From assembly GCA_965277615.1 (NCBI GenBank), contig CBDIDG010000005.1, forward strand, positions 1,674,001-1,738,000: a stretch of 64,000 nt of DNA, read 5' to 3'. The position numbers were made by a program, and so were the translations under genes. This document shows, piece after piece, positions 51,182 through 59,264 of this stretch (within the stretch, counting starts at the first letter, position 1; every line of letters starts with the position of its first letter). Below the pieces are notes generated by a model. The model had not been told where the DNA came from. It was given only the letters and a program-made list of their open reading frames with translations, and searched no databases. The DNA is from Bog-532 sp965277615. GTDB lineage: Bacteria > Actinomycetota > Actinomycetes > Streptosporangiales > Streptosporangiaceae.

Positions 51182-51530
51182 GGTGCCGTCTCCTTCGTTC
51201 GCCGTTGGCCTGACCCGCCCCATTCTCCTCCGCGCGCTATCCAGCTCGTCCGCGTCCTACCCAGTCCGGGCCGGCCGCCAGCTCGCCCAGCCCGGACCCG
51301 CCCGCCAGGTCGCCCAGCCCGGACCCGCCCGCCAGCTCGGCTACGGTATGCCGTATTGCAGTAACGCAGTACTAGATGCGACCGGGGTCACCAAGGCGGA
51401 CTGTAGTGAATGGCACATTGCCTACAGCCGGCTGTAGGCAATGCGCCATTCTGCACACGGTCTGCCGTCCCCCCTGTCCCTACCGCACCACGGGCTTCCG
51501 GCGGCGACCGGCGCGACGTAGCGTTGGTTC
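51182..51530. other. Divergent intergenic region with repeats
   Basis: No gene is seen. A 27-bp GCCCAGCCCGGACCCGCCCG-type direct repeat occurs twice between about 51285 and 51340, and a 42-bp palindrome lies at 51409-51450. Confidence 0.7.
51409..51450. promoter_or_regulatory. 42-bp palindrome, candidate operator
   Basis: Two 21-base arms meet without a spacer and differ at one position pair; the centre includes TACAGCCGGCTGTA. It lies midway between two divergent genes, fitting a dimeric or tetrameric repressor site or a cruciform. Confidence 0.7.
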
Positions 51531-52457
51531 ATGGATGGCGTGTCGGTCGGTGACGGGTACGCGGAGCAGCTCACCCAGGCGGACCTGCGGCTCATCGCCG
51601 CGGTGACCGAGCCGCCCGGGCCGTCAGGGCAGCCAGGACCGCCCGGGCCGTCAGGGCAGCCAGGACCGCCCGGGCCGTCAGGGCAGCCGGGCGACCCGGC
51701 CACGCTGGAGCGGCAACTGGCCGACCCCCGGGTGTTCGACGCGATCTTCGGGGCCGAGTCGCTGGCCTCGCGGGAGACGGTCATCGTCTCGCCGTTCCTG
51801 GCCTTCGCGGTGGCCGTGCACCGTGCCGCCGCGGATCTGGCCGAGGTCAGGTACGTGGCCGAGCGGTCGGCGGCGCGGCAGCGGGTGCCGGTCTTCGACG
51901 CCCCCGAGCTGCGGGAATTCCTGGGGTCGGCCGAGCGGCGGCTGTTCCTGGCCGAACTGCTCAGCTCGTTCACCCGGGTCACCAGCGGCCGGTACGAGGT
52001 GAGCCTGGGTGGCCGGTCCCGGACCCGGCGGTTCAGCGAGCTGGACCCGGTCCGGCTGGCCGGGCTGCTGGAGGCGGTACCGGACGAGTCCCGGCCGGGC
52101 ATCTACCGGCGGCTCGGTGACGTGGCCCTGTTCCTGTCCGGGGTGTTCCCGGACTACGTGGCCGGGCGGGCGTTCGGCCCGGTCAACGCGGCCCGGCTGC
52201 TACGGGCGGCGCAGGTGCCGATGGACGAGCGGGAACGGCTGGCCGCCACCCCGGACCTGGAACTGCTCGAGCACCTGGGCACCCGGTGGTACCGCTCGGC
52301 GCTGGCGCTGGCCCCGGTGCGGACCAGCCGGCTGTCGGTGGTGGCCGAGGTCGCCGACCGGTTCCGGCAGGGCCGGCGGGTGCTCAACCACGTGGCCGAC
52401 CGGTACCTGATGGGCCCCGGGACCGCCTGGTTCACCGCTCCGGGCGGGTTACGGTAG
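51531..52457 (+). CDS. Hypothetical protein with N-terminal collagen-like repeat
   Basis: I do not recognise the 240-residue C-terminal domain. It is helical, with LRRLGDVALFLSGVFPDY-like stretches around residues 190-210 (RRLGDVALFLSGVFPDYVAG), an Arg-rich RSRTRRFSELDP near 160, and HVADRYLMGPGTAWF at the end. Residues 22-55 are three PPGPSGQPG repeats, unusual in a cytoplasmic protein with no signal peptide. The ATG start is at 51531. A rhodanese gene follows 46 bp later. Confidence 0.72.
   Translation: MDGVSVGDGYAEQLTQADLRLIAAVTEPPGPSGQPGPPGPSGQPGPPGPSGQPGDPATLERQLADPRVFDAIFGAESLASRETVIVSPFLAFAVAVHRAAADLAEVRYVAERSAARQRVPVFDAPELREFLGSAERRLFLAELLSSFTRVTSGRYEVSLGGRSRTRRFSELDPVRLAGLLEAVPDESRPGIYRRLGDVALFLSGVFPDYVAGRAFGPVNAARLLRAAQVPMDERERLAATPDLELLEHLGTRWYRSALALAPVRTSRLSVVAEVADRFRQGRRVLNHVADRYLMGPGTAWFTAPGGLR
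51612..51688. repeat. 27-bp in-frame tandem repeat, 2.9 copies
   Basis: Copies start at 51612, 51639 and 51666 with CCGCCCGGGCCGTCAGGGCA and encode PPGPSGQPG. The first two are identical. Confidence 0.95.
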
Positions 52458-52503
52458 CGTCAGTGCTCCCCAGGGAGGGGCCTGCCGGGAGGGAGGACCG
52501 CTG

Positions 52504-52821
52504 ATGAACCAAGTACCTGCGTCCGGAGTGCCGGACGACAGCTATCTGCTGGACGTGCGCGAGGACGACGAGTGGACGGCCGGCCACGCGCCGGGGGCCG
52601 TGCACATCCCGCTCGGCCAGCTGGGCGGCCAAGCCGACCAGGTGCCGAAGGACCAGCCGGTCTACGTCGTCTGCCGCGCGGGCAGCCGGTCGGCCCGGGC
52701 CGCCCAGGTGCTGGGGGCCAACGGCTGGAACGTGACCAACGTGTCCGACGGGATGCAGGGCTGGGAATCGGCCGGGCGCCCGATGGTCAGCGAGTCCGGC
52801 ACGCCGCCGTTCGTCGCCTGA
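52504..52821 (+). CDS. Single-domain rhodanese-like sulfurtransferase
   Basis: A 105-residue rhodanese domain: YLLDVREDDEWTAGHAPGAVHIPL near residues 14-37 and VVCRAGSRSARAAQVL near 56-71, where Cys in CRAGSRS is the persulfide-carrying catalytic residue and the loop has the normal six-residue length. GWNVTNVSDGMQGW follows. The gene has a GGGAGGGAGG region just before the ATG. An ArsR gene lies 53 bp downstream on the same strand. Confidence 0.92.
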   Translation: MNQVPASGVPDDSYLLDVREDDEWTAGHAPGAVHIPLGQLGGQADQVPKDQPVYVVCRAGSRSARAAQVLGANGWNVTNVSDGMQGWESAGRPMVSESGTPPFVA

Positions 52822-52874
52822 GCCACCCTGCGTTCCGGGCGCCATTTGCGGCCTGACCGGCGCATACTGGGCAG

Positions 52875-53228
52875 GTGAGCATCACCGCATCACCGCCCAC
52901 GGTGGCCGAGAAGTGCCGTGCCGCGCCGCTGCTGAAGGAACCGCTGACCGCGGCCCAGGCGGACGGCCTGGCCACGCTGCTCAAGGCCCTGGCCGACCCG
53001 ACCCGGCTGCGGCTGGTCTCGATGGTCGCCGCGCACGAGGGCGGTGAGGCCTGCGTCTGCGAGCTGACCGAGCCGCTCGGGCTGACCCAGCCGACGATCT
53101 CCCATCACCTGAAGGTGCTCATCGACGCGGGCATCCTGACCCGGGACAAGCGCGGGGTCTGGGCCTATTACGCCCTGGTGCCGGGGGCCCTGGACGCGGT
53201 GGCCGCCGTGCTGACCGCCGGTCCGTGA
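52875..53228 (+). CDS. ArsR-family metal- or redox-sensing repressor
   Basis: A 117-residue winged-helix protein. LLKALADPTRLRLVSMVA starts the domain, EACVCELTEPLGL carries the CxCxL metal-binding box of ArsR/SmtB sensors, and TQPTISHHLKVLIDAGIL is the recognition helix. The GTG start is used. The rhodanese gene just upstream suggests a sulfur or thiol-metal signal, but the operator is not identified. Its last 61 bp overlap the end of the convergent MFS gene. Confidence 0.9.
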   Translation: MSITASPPTVAEKCRAAPLLKEPLTAAQADGLATLLKALADPTRLRLVSMVAAHEGGEACVCELTEPLGLTQPTISHHLKVLIDAGILTRDKRGVWAYYALVPGALDAVAAVLTAGP

Positions 53229-54451
53229 GCCTGCCGGGCCCGTTCGTGCCGTCCATCGGCCAGCCAGGCCAGCAGGCCCAGGACCGGGAACACCGCCGCC
53301 GTCACCGCGGCGGCGGCCCACCCGCCGTGGGCGTAGGCCTGTGAGCCGGCCGCGGACCCGGCCGCGCCGCCGATGAAGTACGTGGTCATGTAGATCGTGG
53401 TGAGCCGGGACCGGGCCGCGGGCAGCAGGTCGTAGATCACGCTCTGATTGATCACATGCGCGGCCTGGACGGCCGCGTCCATCAGCAGCACGCCGATGAT
53501 CAGCAGGATCAGGCTCCAGTGGCCCAGGTGCGCGCCGCCCAGCCCGATAGGCAGGAACGAGACCGCGGTCAGGGCCAGCGCGGCCCCCGACACGATCCAG
53601 CGCAGCCCGTGCCGGGTGTCCAGCAGCCGGCCGCCGAACGCGGCGGTGACCGCTCCGGCCGCCCCGACCAGTGCGAACAGTCCGATGTCGAGCTGTGAGA
53701 AGCGGTACTGCGGCCCGGACAGCAGGAACGTGACCGTGGTCCAGAAGCAGCCGAACGCGGCGAACCCGCAGGCCCCGATGACCGACCGCCAGCGCAGCAC
53801 CGGCTCGGAACGGGCCACGGCCAGTACCCCGCGCATCTGCTCGCGGTAGCTGACCGACAGCTCGCGGGGGTGGTCGGGCAGCGCCAGCCGCAGCGCGATC
53901 GTGGTCAGGGCCATGAACCCGGCCGCGGCCCCGTACACCGCCCGCCACCCGGCCAGCTGGGCGACGACCCCGGAGAACGTGCGGGACAGCAGGATGCCGA
54001 TCAGCAGGCCGCTCATCAGCGTGCCGATCACCCGGCTGCGCTGCTCGTCCGGGGCCAGCGTGGCCGCGTACGGGACCAGCATCTGCACCACCACCGAGGT
54101 GACGCCGACCACGATGGCCAGCGAGCCCAGCAGCTCCAGGTTCGGGGCCACGGCGCTGGCCGCCAGGGCCAGGGTCTCCACCGCCAGCAGCCCGGTCAGC
54201 AGCGGCCGCCGCCGCGTGATGTCGCCGATCGGCACGACCAGCAGCAGGCCGGCCGCGTAACCGAGCTGAGCCGCGGTGACCAGCAGGGACGCCGACGCCT
54301 GAGAGACGTGCAACGAGCGGCCAATGGCGTGCAGCAGCGGCTGCGCGTAGTACAGGTTGGCCACCGTCACCGCGCAGGTCACGGCCATCAGCCGGACCAG
54401 GGCGGGGGACAGGACCGCGGCCTGCGGGCCGGGCGCCTGCTGCTCGGTCAA
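53168..54451 (-). CDS. MFS transporter (drug/proton antiporter type)
   Basis: A 427-residue, 12-span permease. Spans are clear throughout, with LGYAAGLLLVVPIGDITRRR near residues 66-85 as the MFS motif A region and a central loop near 195-215 (LPDHPRELSVSYREQMRG). It resembles the YnfM/NepI group of efflux proteins. The substrate is unknown. The divergent TetR gene at 54601 and a palindrome between them suggest drug-inducible control. Confidence 0.9.
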   Translation of the reverse strand: MTEQQAPGPQAAVLSPALVRLMAVTCAVTVANLYYAQPLLHAIGRSLHVSQASASLLVTAAQLGYAAGLLLVVPIGDITRRRPLLTGLLAVETLALAASAVAPNLELLGSLAIVVGVTSVVVQMLVPYAATLAPDEQRSRVIGTLMSGLLIGILLSRTFSGVVAQLAGWRAVYGAAAGFMALTTIALRLALPDHPRELSVSYREQMRGVLAVARSEPVLRWRSVIGACGFAAFGCFWTTVTFLLSGPQYRFSQLDIGLFALVGAAGAVTAAFGGRLLDTRHGLRWIVSGAALALTAVSFLPIGLGGAHLGHWSLILLIIGVLLMDAAVQAAHVINQSVIYDLLPAARSRLTTIYMTTYFIGGAAGSAAGSQAYAHGGWAAAAVTAAVFPVLGLLAWLADGRHERARQAHGPAVSTAATASRAPGTRA

Positions 54452-54548
54452 AGATCAAGCCCTTCATCCTTTAATGGGCGTCCGACCGCCTGGTGTGCCG
54501 ACACGCCCCTGGGCGTCAACGGGCCCCGGCCGGTAGAAATGCCCGCTT

Positions 54549-54575
54549 CAACTAACTAGTCAAACTAGATAGTTG
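54549..54575. promoter_or_regulatory. Imperfect palindrome, candidate TetR operator
   Basis: CAACTAACTAGT (54549-54560) mirrors AACTAGATAGTTG (54563-54575) with one mismatch pair. It lies between the divergent MFS and TetR genes, 25 bp before the TetR start. Confidence 0.7.
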
Positions 54576-54600
54576 GACTGACGGCGACTAGGCTACCCAG

Positions 54601-55281
54601 GTGGCGCAGGATCCGGAGGGCACGCGGCAGCGGATCTTCGAGGCCGCGATCGAGGAGTTCGCGGCCCACGGCAACGCGGGCGCCCGGGTGGACCGCATCG
54701 CCGAGAAGGCCCGGGCCAACAAGGAATCCATCTACCGGTACTTCGGGACCAAGGACGAGCTGCTGCGCCGGGTCCTGGACCGGTTCCTGGATGATCGCGG
54801 TGAACAGCTGCTGCCCCAGTCGCAGGAGATGGACGCCTACGCGGCCGGGCTGTTCCGCTACTTCGCCGCCCATCCGGAGTTCCTCCGCCTGTCGCTGTGG
54901 GAGGGCCTGGAGCTCGGCGCGCAGCCGGACCAGCCCGCCATGGAGCACCGCCACCGGCACTACTCAGAAAAGCTCGCCTCCATCGCCGAGCAGCAGCAGG
55001 CCGGTTCGATCGACCCGGAGCTGGATCCCCGCCACCTGCTGGTCGTCATCCTCGGCATCGCCAACTACTGGCATGTGCTGCCCCAGCTGGTCCGGGTCAT
55101 CTTCGGCACCGAGCCGGACGCCGCGACGATGGAGCGGCACGAGCAGTTCGTGGCCGAAGCCGTCCGCCGGATCGTCGCGGTCCCGGCCGCGGCGCCCGGC
55201 ACCCAGCCGGCGCCTGACCCTCAGCCGGAATCTGACCCTCAGCCTGCGCCTGGCACCCAGCCGGCGTCTGACACCCCTTGA
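54601..55281 (+). CDS. TetR-family repressor with a repeat tail
   Basis: Residues 8-55 are the TetR helix-turn-helix: TRQRIFEAAIEEFAAHGNAG, then RVDRIAEKARANKESIYRYF. The C-terminal ligand domain runs to about residue 195 (FRYFAAHPEFLRLSLWE, HLLVVILGIANYWHVL). The last 28 residues repeat QPAPDPQPESDP-type units and are disordered. It starts at GTG 54601, very near the palindrome, so it probably represses itself and the divergent transporter. An aldo/keto reductase follows 12 nt later. Confidence 0.92.
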   Translation: MAQDPEGTRQRIFEAAIEEFAAHGNAGARVDRIAEKARANKESIYRYFGTKDELLRRVLDRFLDDRGEQLLPQSQEMDAYAAGLFRYFAAHPEFLRLSLWEGLELGAQPDQPAMEHRHRHYSEKLASIAEQQQAGSIDPELDPRHLLVVILGIANYWHVLPQLVRVIFGTEPDAATMERHEQFVAEAVRRIVAVPAAAPGTQPAPDPQPESDPQPAPGTQPASDTP

Positions 55282-55293
55282 TTGGAGAACACC

Positions 55294-56292
55294 GTGAAGT
55301 ACGTCAACCTCGGATCCACCGGGCTGCGCGTGTCGCGTATCTGCCTGGGCATGATGAGCTACGGCAACGACAGCGAACGGGCCTGGGTCCTGGACGAGGA
55401 CGCGGCCGAGCCGATCGTCCGGGCCGCCGCCGACGCCGGTGTGACCTTCTACGACACCGCCGACACGTACTCGGGCGGGGCCAGTGAGGTGGCGACCGGC
55501 CGCCTGCTGGGCAAGCTGTTCAGCCGGGACGAAGTGGTCGTGGCGACCAAGGTGTTCAACCCCATCGGCGACGGCAGCGACAAGCCGGGCCGGAACGAGA
55601 ACACGCACGGCCTGTCGCGCAAGCACATCCTGTCCGGCATCGACGCCTCGCTGCAGCGGCTGGGCCTGGACTACGTGGACCTCTACCAGATCCACCGGTG
55701 GGACTACCACACCCCGATCGAGGAGACGATGGCGGCGCTGCACGACGTCGTGCAGGCCGGCAAGGCCCGGTACATCGGGGCCAGCAGCATGTTCGCGTGG
55801 CAGTTCGCCAAGGCGCAGCACGTGGCCGCGCAGAACGGCTGGACGCCCTTCGTGTCCATGCAGAACCACTACAACCTGATGTACCGGGAAGAGGAGCGGG
55901 AGATGATCCCGCAGTGCATCGACATGGGCGTCGGGGTCATCCCGTGGAGCCCGCTGGCCCGCGGGGTGCTGGCCGGGTCGCGGAGCCGGGGCGGCCAGCA
56001 GCACACCACCCGGGCCGGTTCGGACTCGTTCATCGACACGCTGTACACCGACGCCGACTTCGACGTGGTGGACCGGGTGGCCGAGGTGGCCGAGCGCCGG
56101 GGCGTGCCGTCGGCTCAGGTCGCACTGGCCTGGCTGCTGCAGCGGCCCGGGGTCACCGCCCCGATCGTGGGCGCGACCAAGCTCAGCCACCTGGAGGACG
56201 CCATCGCGGCTGAGCAACTCGAGCTGAGCGAGGACGAGGTCAAGCTGCTCGAGGAGCCGTACGTGCCGCACGCGGTGTCCGGCCACGTCTGA
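55294..56292 (+). CDS. Aldo/keto reductase (YajO/perakine reductase-like)
   Basis: A 332-residue TIM-barrel oxidoreductase. FYDTADTYSGGASEVATGRL near residues 48-67 holds Asp and Tyr, VVVATKVFNPIG the Lys, and LYQIHRWDYHTPIEETM the His. VIPWSPLARGVLAG near 208 and VGATKLSHLEDAIAAEQ near 290 bind NADPH. GTG 55294 has GGAG 7 nt upstream and is preferred over the TTG at 55282. It is downstream of the TetR gene, probably under its control. Confidence 0.93.
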   Translation: MKYVNLGSTGLRVSRICLGMMSYGNDSERAWVLDEDAAEPIVRAAADAGVTFYDTADTYSGGASEVATGRLLGKLFSRDEVVVATKVFNPIGDGSDKPGRNENTHGLSRKHILSGIDASLQRLGLDYVDLYQIHRWDYHTPIEETMAALHDVVQAGKARYIGASSMFAWQFAKAQHVAAQNGWTPFVSMQNHYNLMYREEEREMIPQCIDMGVGVIPWSPLARGVLAGSRSRGGQQHTTRAGSDSFIDTLYTDADFDVVDRVAEVAERRGVPSAQVALAWLLQRPGVTAPIVGATKLSHLEDAIAAEQLELSEDEVKLLEEPYVPHAVSGHV

Positions 56293-56378
56293 CGCGCCGC
56301 GCCCGGCCTGACACGCCTCGCGGGGCCAGGCCGGGGCGGAGCTGGCGGTGCTGGGCGGGTAGGTGCTGGGCCGGTAGG

Positions 56379-58565
56379 TCAGCCGGTGGTCACCGCGAGC
56401 ACCAGCGGCAGCACCGCCGGCGCCCCGGCCTCGCGCAGCAGCTTGGCCGCGACCGTCATCGTCCAGCCCGATTCGATCCGGTCGTCGATGAGCAGGACCG
56501 GGCCGCCCGCGTCGGCCACGGCCTGCCCGAGCGGCTCGGGCACGGTGAACGCGTCCCACACCGTGCGCAGCCGCTGGGCGCTGTTGTGCCGCCGTGGCCC
56601 GGGCGGGCGGTCGGTGTAGGCCAGCGAACCCAGGTAGGGCAGCCGGCCGATGTCGGCCAGGGCCTTGCCCAGGCTCTCGATCAGCAGCGGGCGGGTGGCC
56701 GACGGCAGGGTGGCCATCGCCACCGGGCGGTCGGCCCAGTCCCAGGCGGCCAGGACCTTGATCAGCGCCCCGACCAGGTCCGTGCCGGCGGGCTCGTCCG
56801 GTGCGTCATCGGCCAGCAGCGTGCGCAGCCTGGTACCCCAGCCCACGTCGGTCAGGCGGCCCAGCGCCCGCCCGGGCTCGGCCGCCAGCGCCGGGCCGAT
56901 CTTGCCCGAGACGGCCACGCCGAGGTCCTTCATCCCGGTCGGCCACATGCGGCGTGGCGCGACGTCGACCCCGGGGCGCAGCAGCCGGTCCCGCGCGGTG
57001 GCCGCACCGGCGTCGCTGACGTCGCCGGCCCGGGGCTGGCCGGTGCAGTTGTCGCAGCGCCCGCACGGCCCGGCGGCCGGGTCGTCCAGCTCGCGGCGGA
57101 GGAACTCCAGCCGGCACCCGGAGCCGGTCACGTAGTCGAGCATGGTCTGCTGCTCGCGGGCCCGGGCCGCGGCCACCCGCTCGTAGCGGTCCGCGTCGTA
57201 CTGCCACGGCTGGCCGGTGGGCTCCCAGCCGCCGCTGACCCGGTGCACCGCACCGTCCACGTCCAGCACCTTGAGCATCATCTCCAGCCGGCTCCGGCTC
57301 AGGTCGACCCTGGTCTCCAGGGCCACGGACGACAACGGCCGGCCGGCGTCCTCCAGCGCGGCCAGCGTGTCCCGCACCACCCGCTCGGGCGGGAACGCCA
57401 GCGACGCGAAGTAGGCCCAGATGTCCCGGTCCTCCCGGCCGGGCAGCAGCACCACCTCGGCCCGGGATACCCCGCGGCCCGCGCGGCCGATCTGCTGGTA
57501 GTAGGCCACCGGGGAGGCCGGCGCGCCCAGGTGCACGACGAAGCCCAGGTCGGGCTTGTCGAAACCCATCCCCAGCGCGCTGGTGGCCACGATGGCCTTG
57601 AGCCGGTTGGCCAGCAGGTCGTCCTCGGCCACGACCCGCTGAGCCGGATCGTCCTGGCCGCTGTAGGCGGCCACGGCCAGCCCCCGGTCGGCCAGGAACG
57701 CGGCCGTCTCGTGGGCGGCCGCCACGGTGAGGGTGTAGATGATGCCGGACCCGGGCAGCTCGTCCAGGTGCTCGGCCAGCCAGGCCAGCCGCAGGTGCGC
57801 GGTGGGCAGCTGGACCACGGACAGGTGCAGGCTCTCCCGGTCCAGCGGACCCCGCAGGACCAGCGTCTCGTCGTCGCTGCCCGCCCCGAGCTGCTCGGCC
57901 ACGTCCCCGGTGACCCGCGCGTTGGCGGTGGCCGTGGTGGCCAGGACCGGAACTCCCGCGGGCAGGGTGCCCAGCACCGTGCGCAGCCGCCGGTAGTCGG
58001 GCCGGAAGTCGTGGCCCCAGTCCGAGATGCAGTGCGCCTCGTCGATGACCAGCATGCCGGCCGTAGCGGCCAGCTGCGGCAGCACCCGGTCCCGGAACGC
58101 CGGGTTGTTCAGCCGCTCCGGGCTCACCAGCAGCACGTCGATGCTGCCCGCCCCGATCTCGGCGTAGGTCTCTTCCCAGTCGTCGGGGTTGGAGGAGTTG
58201 ATCGTGCGGGCCCGGATCCCGGCCCGGGCGGCCGCGTCGATCTGGTTCCGCATCAGCGCCAGCAGCGGCGACACGATCACCGTCGGGCCGGCCCCGCGCG
58301 CCCGCAACAGCGCCGTGGCCAGGAAGTAAACCGCCGACTTGCCCCACCCGGTGCGCTGCACGACCAAGGCCCGGCGCCCGGCGACCAGCGCGCTGATCGC
58401 GGTCCACTGGTCCTCGCGCAGCCGTGCCGCCGGCCCGGCCAGCGTCTGCAGAGCCTGCTCGGCGTCCGCCCGTAGCCCGGTATCCGCCGGTGCCCGGTCG
58501 GGTGCCCGATCGGGTGCACTGTTAGCTGTGGCCATGCCCTCATTGGTACCAGCCAGCCCCGTCAT
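56379..58565 (-). CDS. recQ: RecQ-family DNA helicase with phosphoribosyltransferase-like C-terminus
   Basis: Residues 40-390 are the two RecA folds: VQRTGWGKSAVYFLAT is motif I, VIDEAHCISDWGHDFRPDY motif II, and YYQQIGRAGRG motif VI. A RecQ zinc site follows near 485-510 (CRLEFLRRE, CGRCDNC). No HRDC domain is seen. Residues 530-728 instead end in VLLIDDRIESGWTMTVAAKL, which matches the PRPP-binding loop of phosphoribosyltransferases. It would unwind forked or recombination DNA; the tail's role is unknown. ATG 58535 is an alternative start. Confidence 0.92.
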   Translation of the reverse strand: MTGLAGTNEGMATANSAPDRAPDRAPADTGLRADAEQALQTLAGPAARLREDQWTAISALVAGRRALVVQRTGWGKSAVYFLATALLRARGAGPTVIVSPLLALMRNQIDAAARAGIRARTINSSNPDDWEETYAEIGAGSIDVLLVSPERLNNPAFRDRVLPQLAATAGMLVIDEAHCISDWGHDFRPDYRRLRTVLGTLPAGVPVLATTATANARVTGDVAEQLGAGSDDETLVLRGPLDRESLHLSVVQLPTAHLRLAWLAEHLDELPGSGIIYTLTVAAAHETAAFLADRGLAVAAYSGQDDPAQRVVAEDDLLANRLKAIVATSALGMGFDKPDLGFVVHLGAPASPVAYYQQIGRAGRGVSRAEVVLLPGREDRDIWAYFASLAFPPERVVRDTLAALEDAGRPLSSVALETRVDLSRSRLEMMLKVLDVDGAVHRVSGGWEPTGQPWQYDADRYERVAAARAREQQTMLDYVTGSGCRLEFLRRELDDPAAGPCGRCDNCTGQPRAGDVSDAGAATARDRLLRPGVDVAPRRMWPTGMKDLGVAVSGKIGPALAAEPGRALGRLTDVGWGTRLRTLLADDAPDEPAGTDLVGALIKVLAAWDWADRPVAMATLPSATRPLLIESLGKALADIGRLPYLGSLAYTDRPPGPRRHNSAQRLRTVWDAFTVPEPLGQAVADAGGPVLLIDDRIESGWTMTVAAKLLREAGAPAVLPLVLAVTTG

Positions 58566-58637
58566 TTTCGGTATCCAGCCGTTATCAACGGGCCAAAACT
58601 CCGGTTCCCTGGCCCGTCGTCGGGGAAGATCGTACGC

Positions 58638-59249
58638 ATGACTGCTCCAGGTCTATCGGGTGCGGCTGTTCTGGCGCTGCACTGGCAGGTCAATGTGATC
58701 AAGCCGGAGGGCTTCTTCGGCGGCATGCTCGCCGAGCCGGTGGCCCGCAGCGGCGTGGTCAACCGGGCGGCGGAGTTCCACGCCGCGGCCCGCGGCGCAG
58801 GAGCGGAACTGGTCTTCACTCGCTTCACGGTCCCGGTCAAGGGCAGCTCCCTGATCGGCAACACGGCCTTCATGCGGGCCGTGGGCGAGGCTCAGGAGTC
58901 GTTCCGGCCGGACGCACCCGGGGCCCAGCTCATCCCGGAGATGGCCGAGGTGGCTCAGGGCGCGTACGTGGCCGACAACCAGAAGCTGTCCGGCCTGGCC
59001 GGCAACGACGTGGTGCGCTGGCTGCTGGACCGCGCGATCAGCACGGTGTTCGTGACCGGGGTCGCCACCAACCTGACCGTCGAGCAGACGGCCCGGCACG
59101 GCACCGACCTCGGCCTGACCGTCTACGTGGTCAGCGACTGCGTGACCGCCGCGGACGAGGCCACGCACCAGGCGTCGCTGGCCAACCTGCAGCTGACCAC
59201 GGCGGGCTGCCTGAGCACCGAAGAGGCCCTGCACCAGATCAAGAGCTAG
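58638..59249 (+). CDS. Isochorismatase-like cysteine hydrolase lacking catalytic residues
   Basis: A 203-residue isochorismatase-like fold. The usual strand with the catalytic Asp (IDxQNDF) reads LALHWQVNVIKPEGFFGG, so His replaces Asp. The catalytic Cys stretch (GVATNVCVE) reads GVATNLTVEQTARHGTDLG, so Thr replaces Cys. Both key residues of the Asp-Lys-Cys triad are missing, so it is probably not a hydrolase of the known type. It is divergent from recQ with 72 bp between, and convergent with the GNAT gene. Confidence 0.82.
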   Translation: MTAPGLSGAAVLALHWQVNVIKPEGFFGGMLAEPVARSGVVNRAAEFHAAARGAGAELVFTRFTVPVKGSSLIGNTAFMRAVGEAQESFRPDAPGAQLIPEMAEVAQGAYVADNQKLSGLAGNDVVRWLLDRAISTVFVTGVATNLTVEQTARHGTDLGLTVYVVSDCVTAADEATHQASLANLQLTTAGCLSTEEALHQIKS

Positions 59250-59264
59250 ACACCAGGTCAGGGG

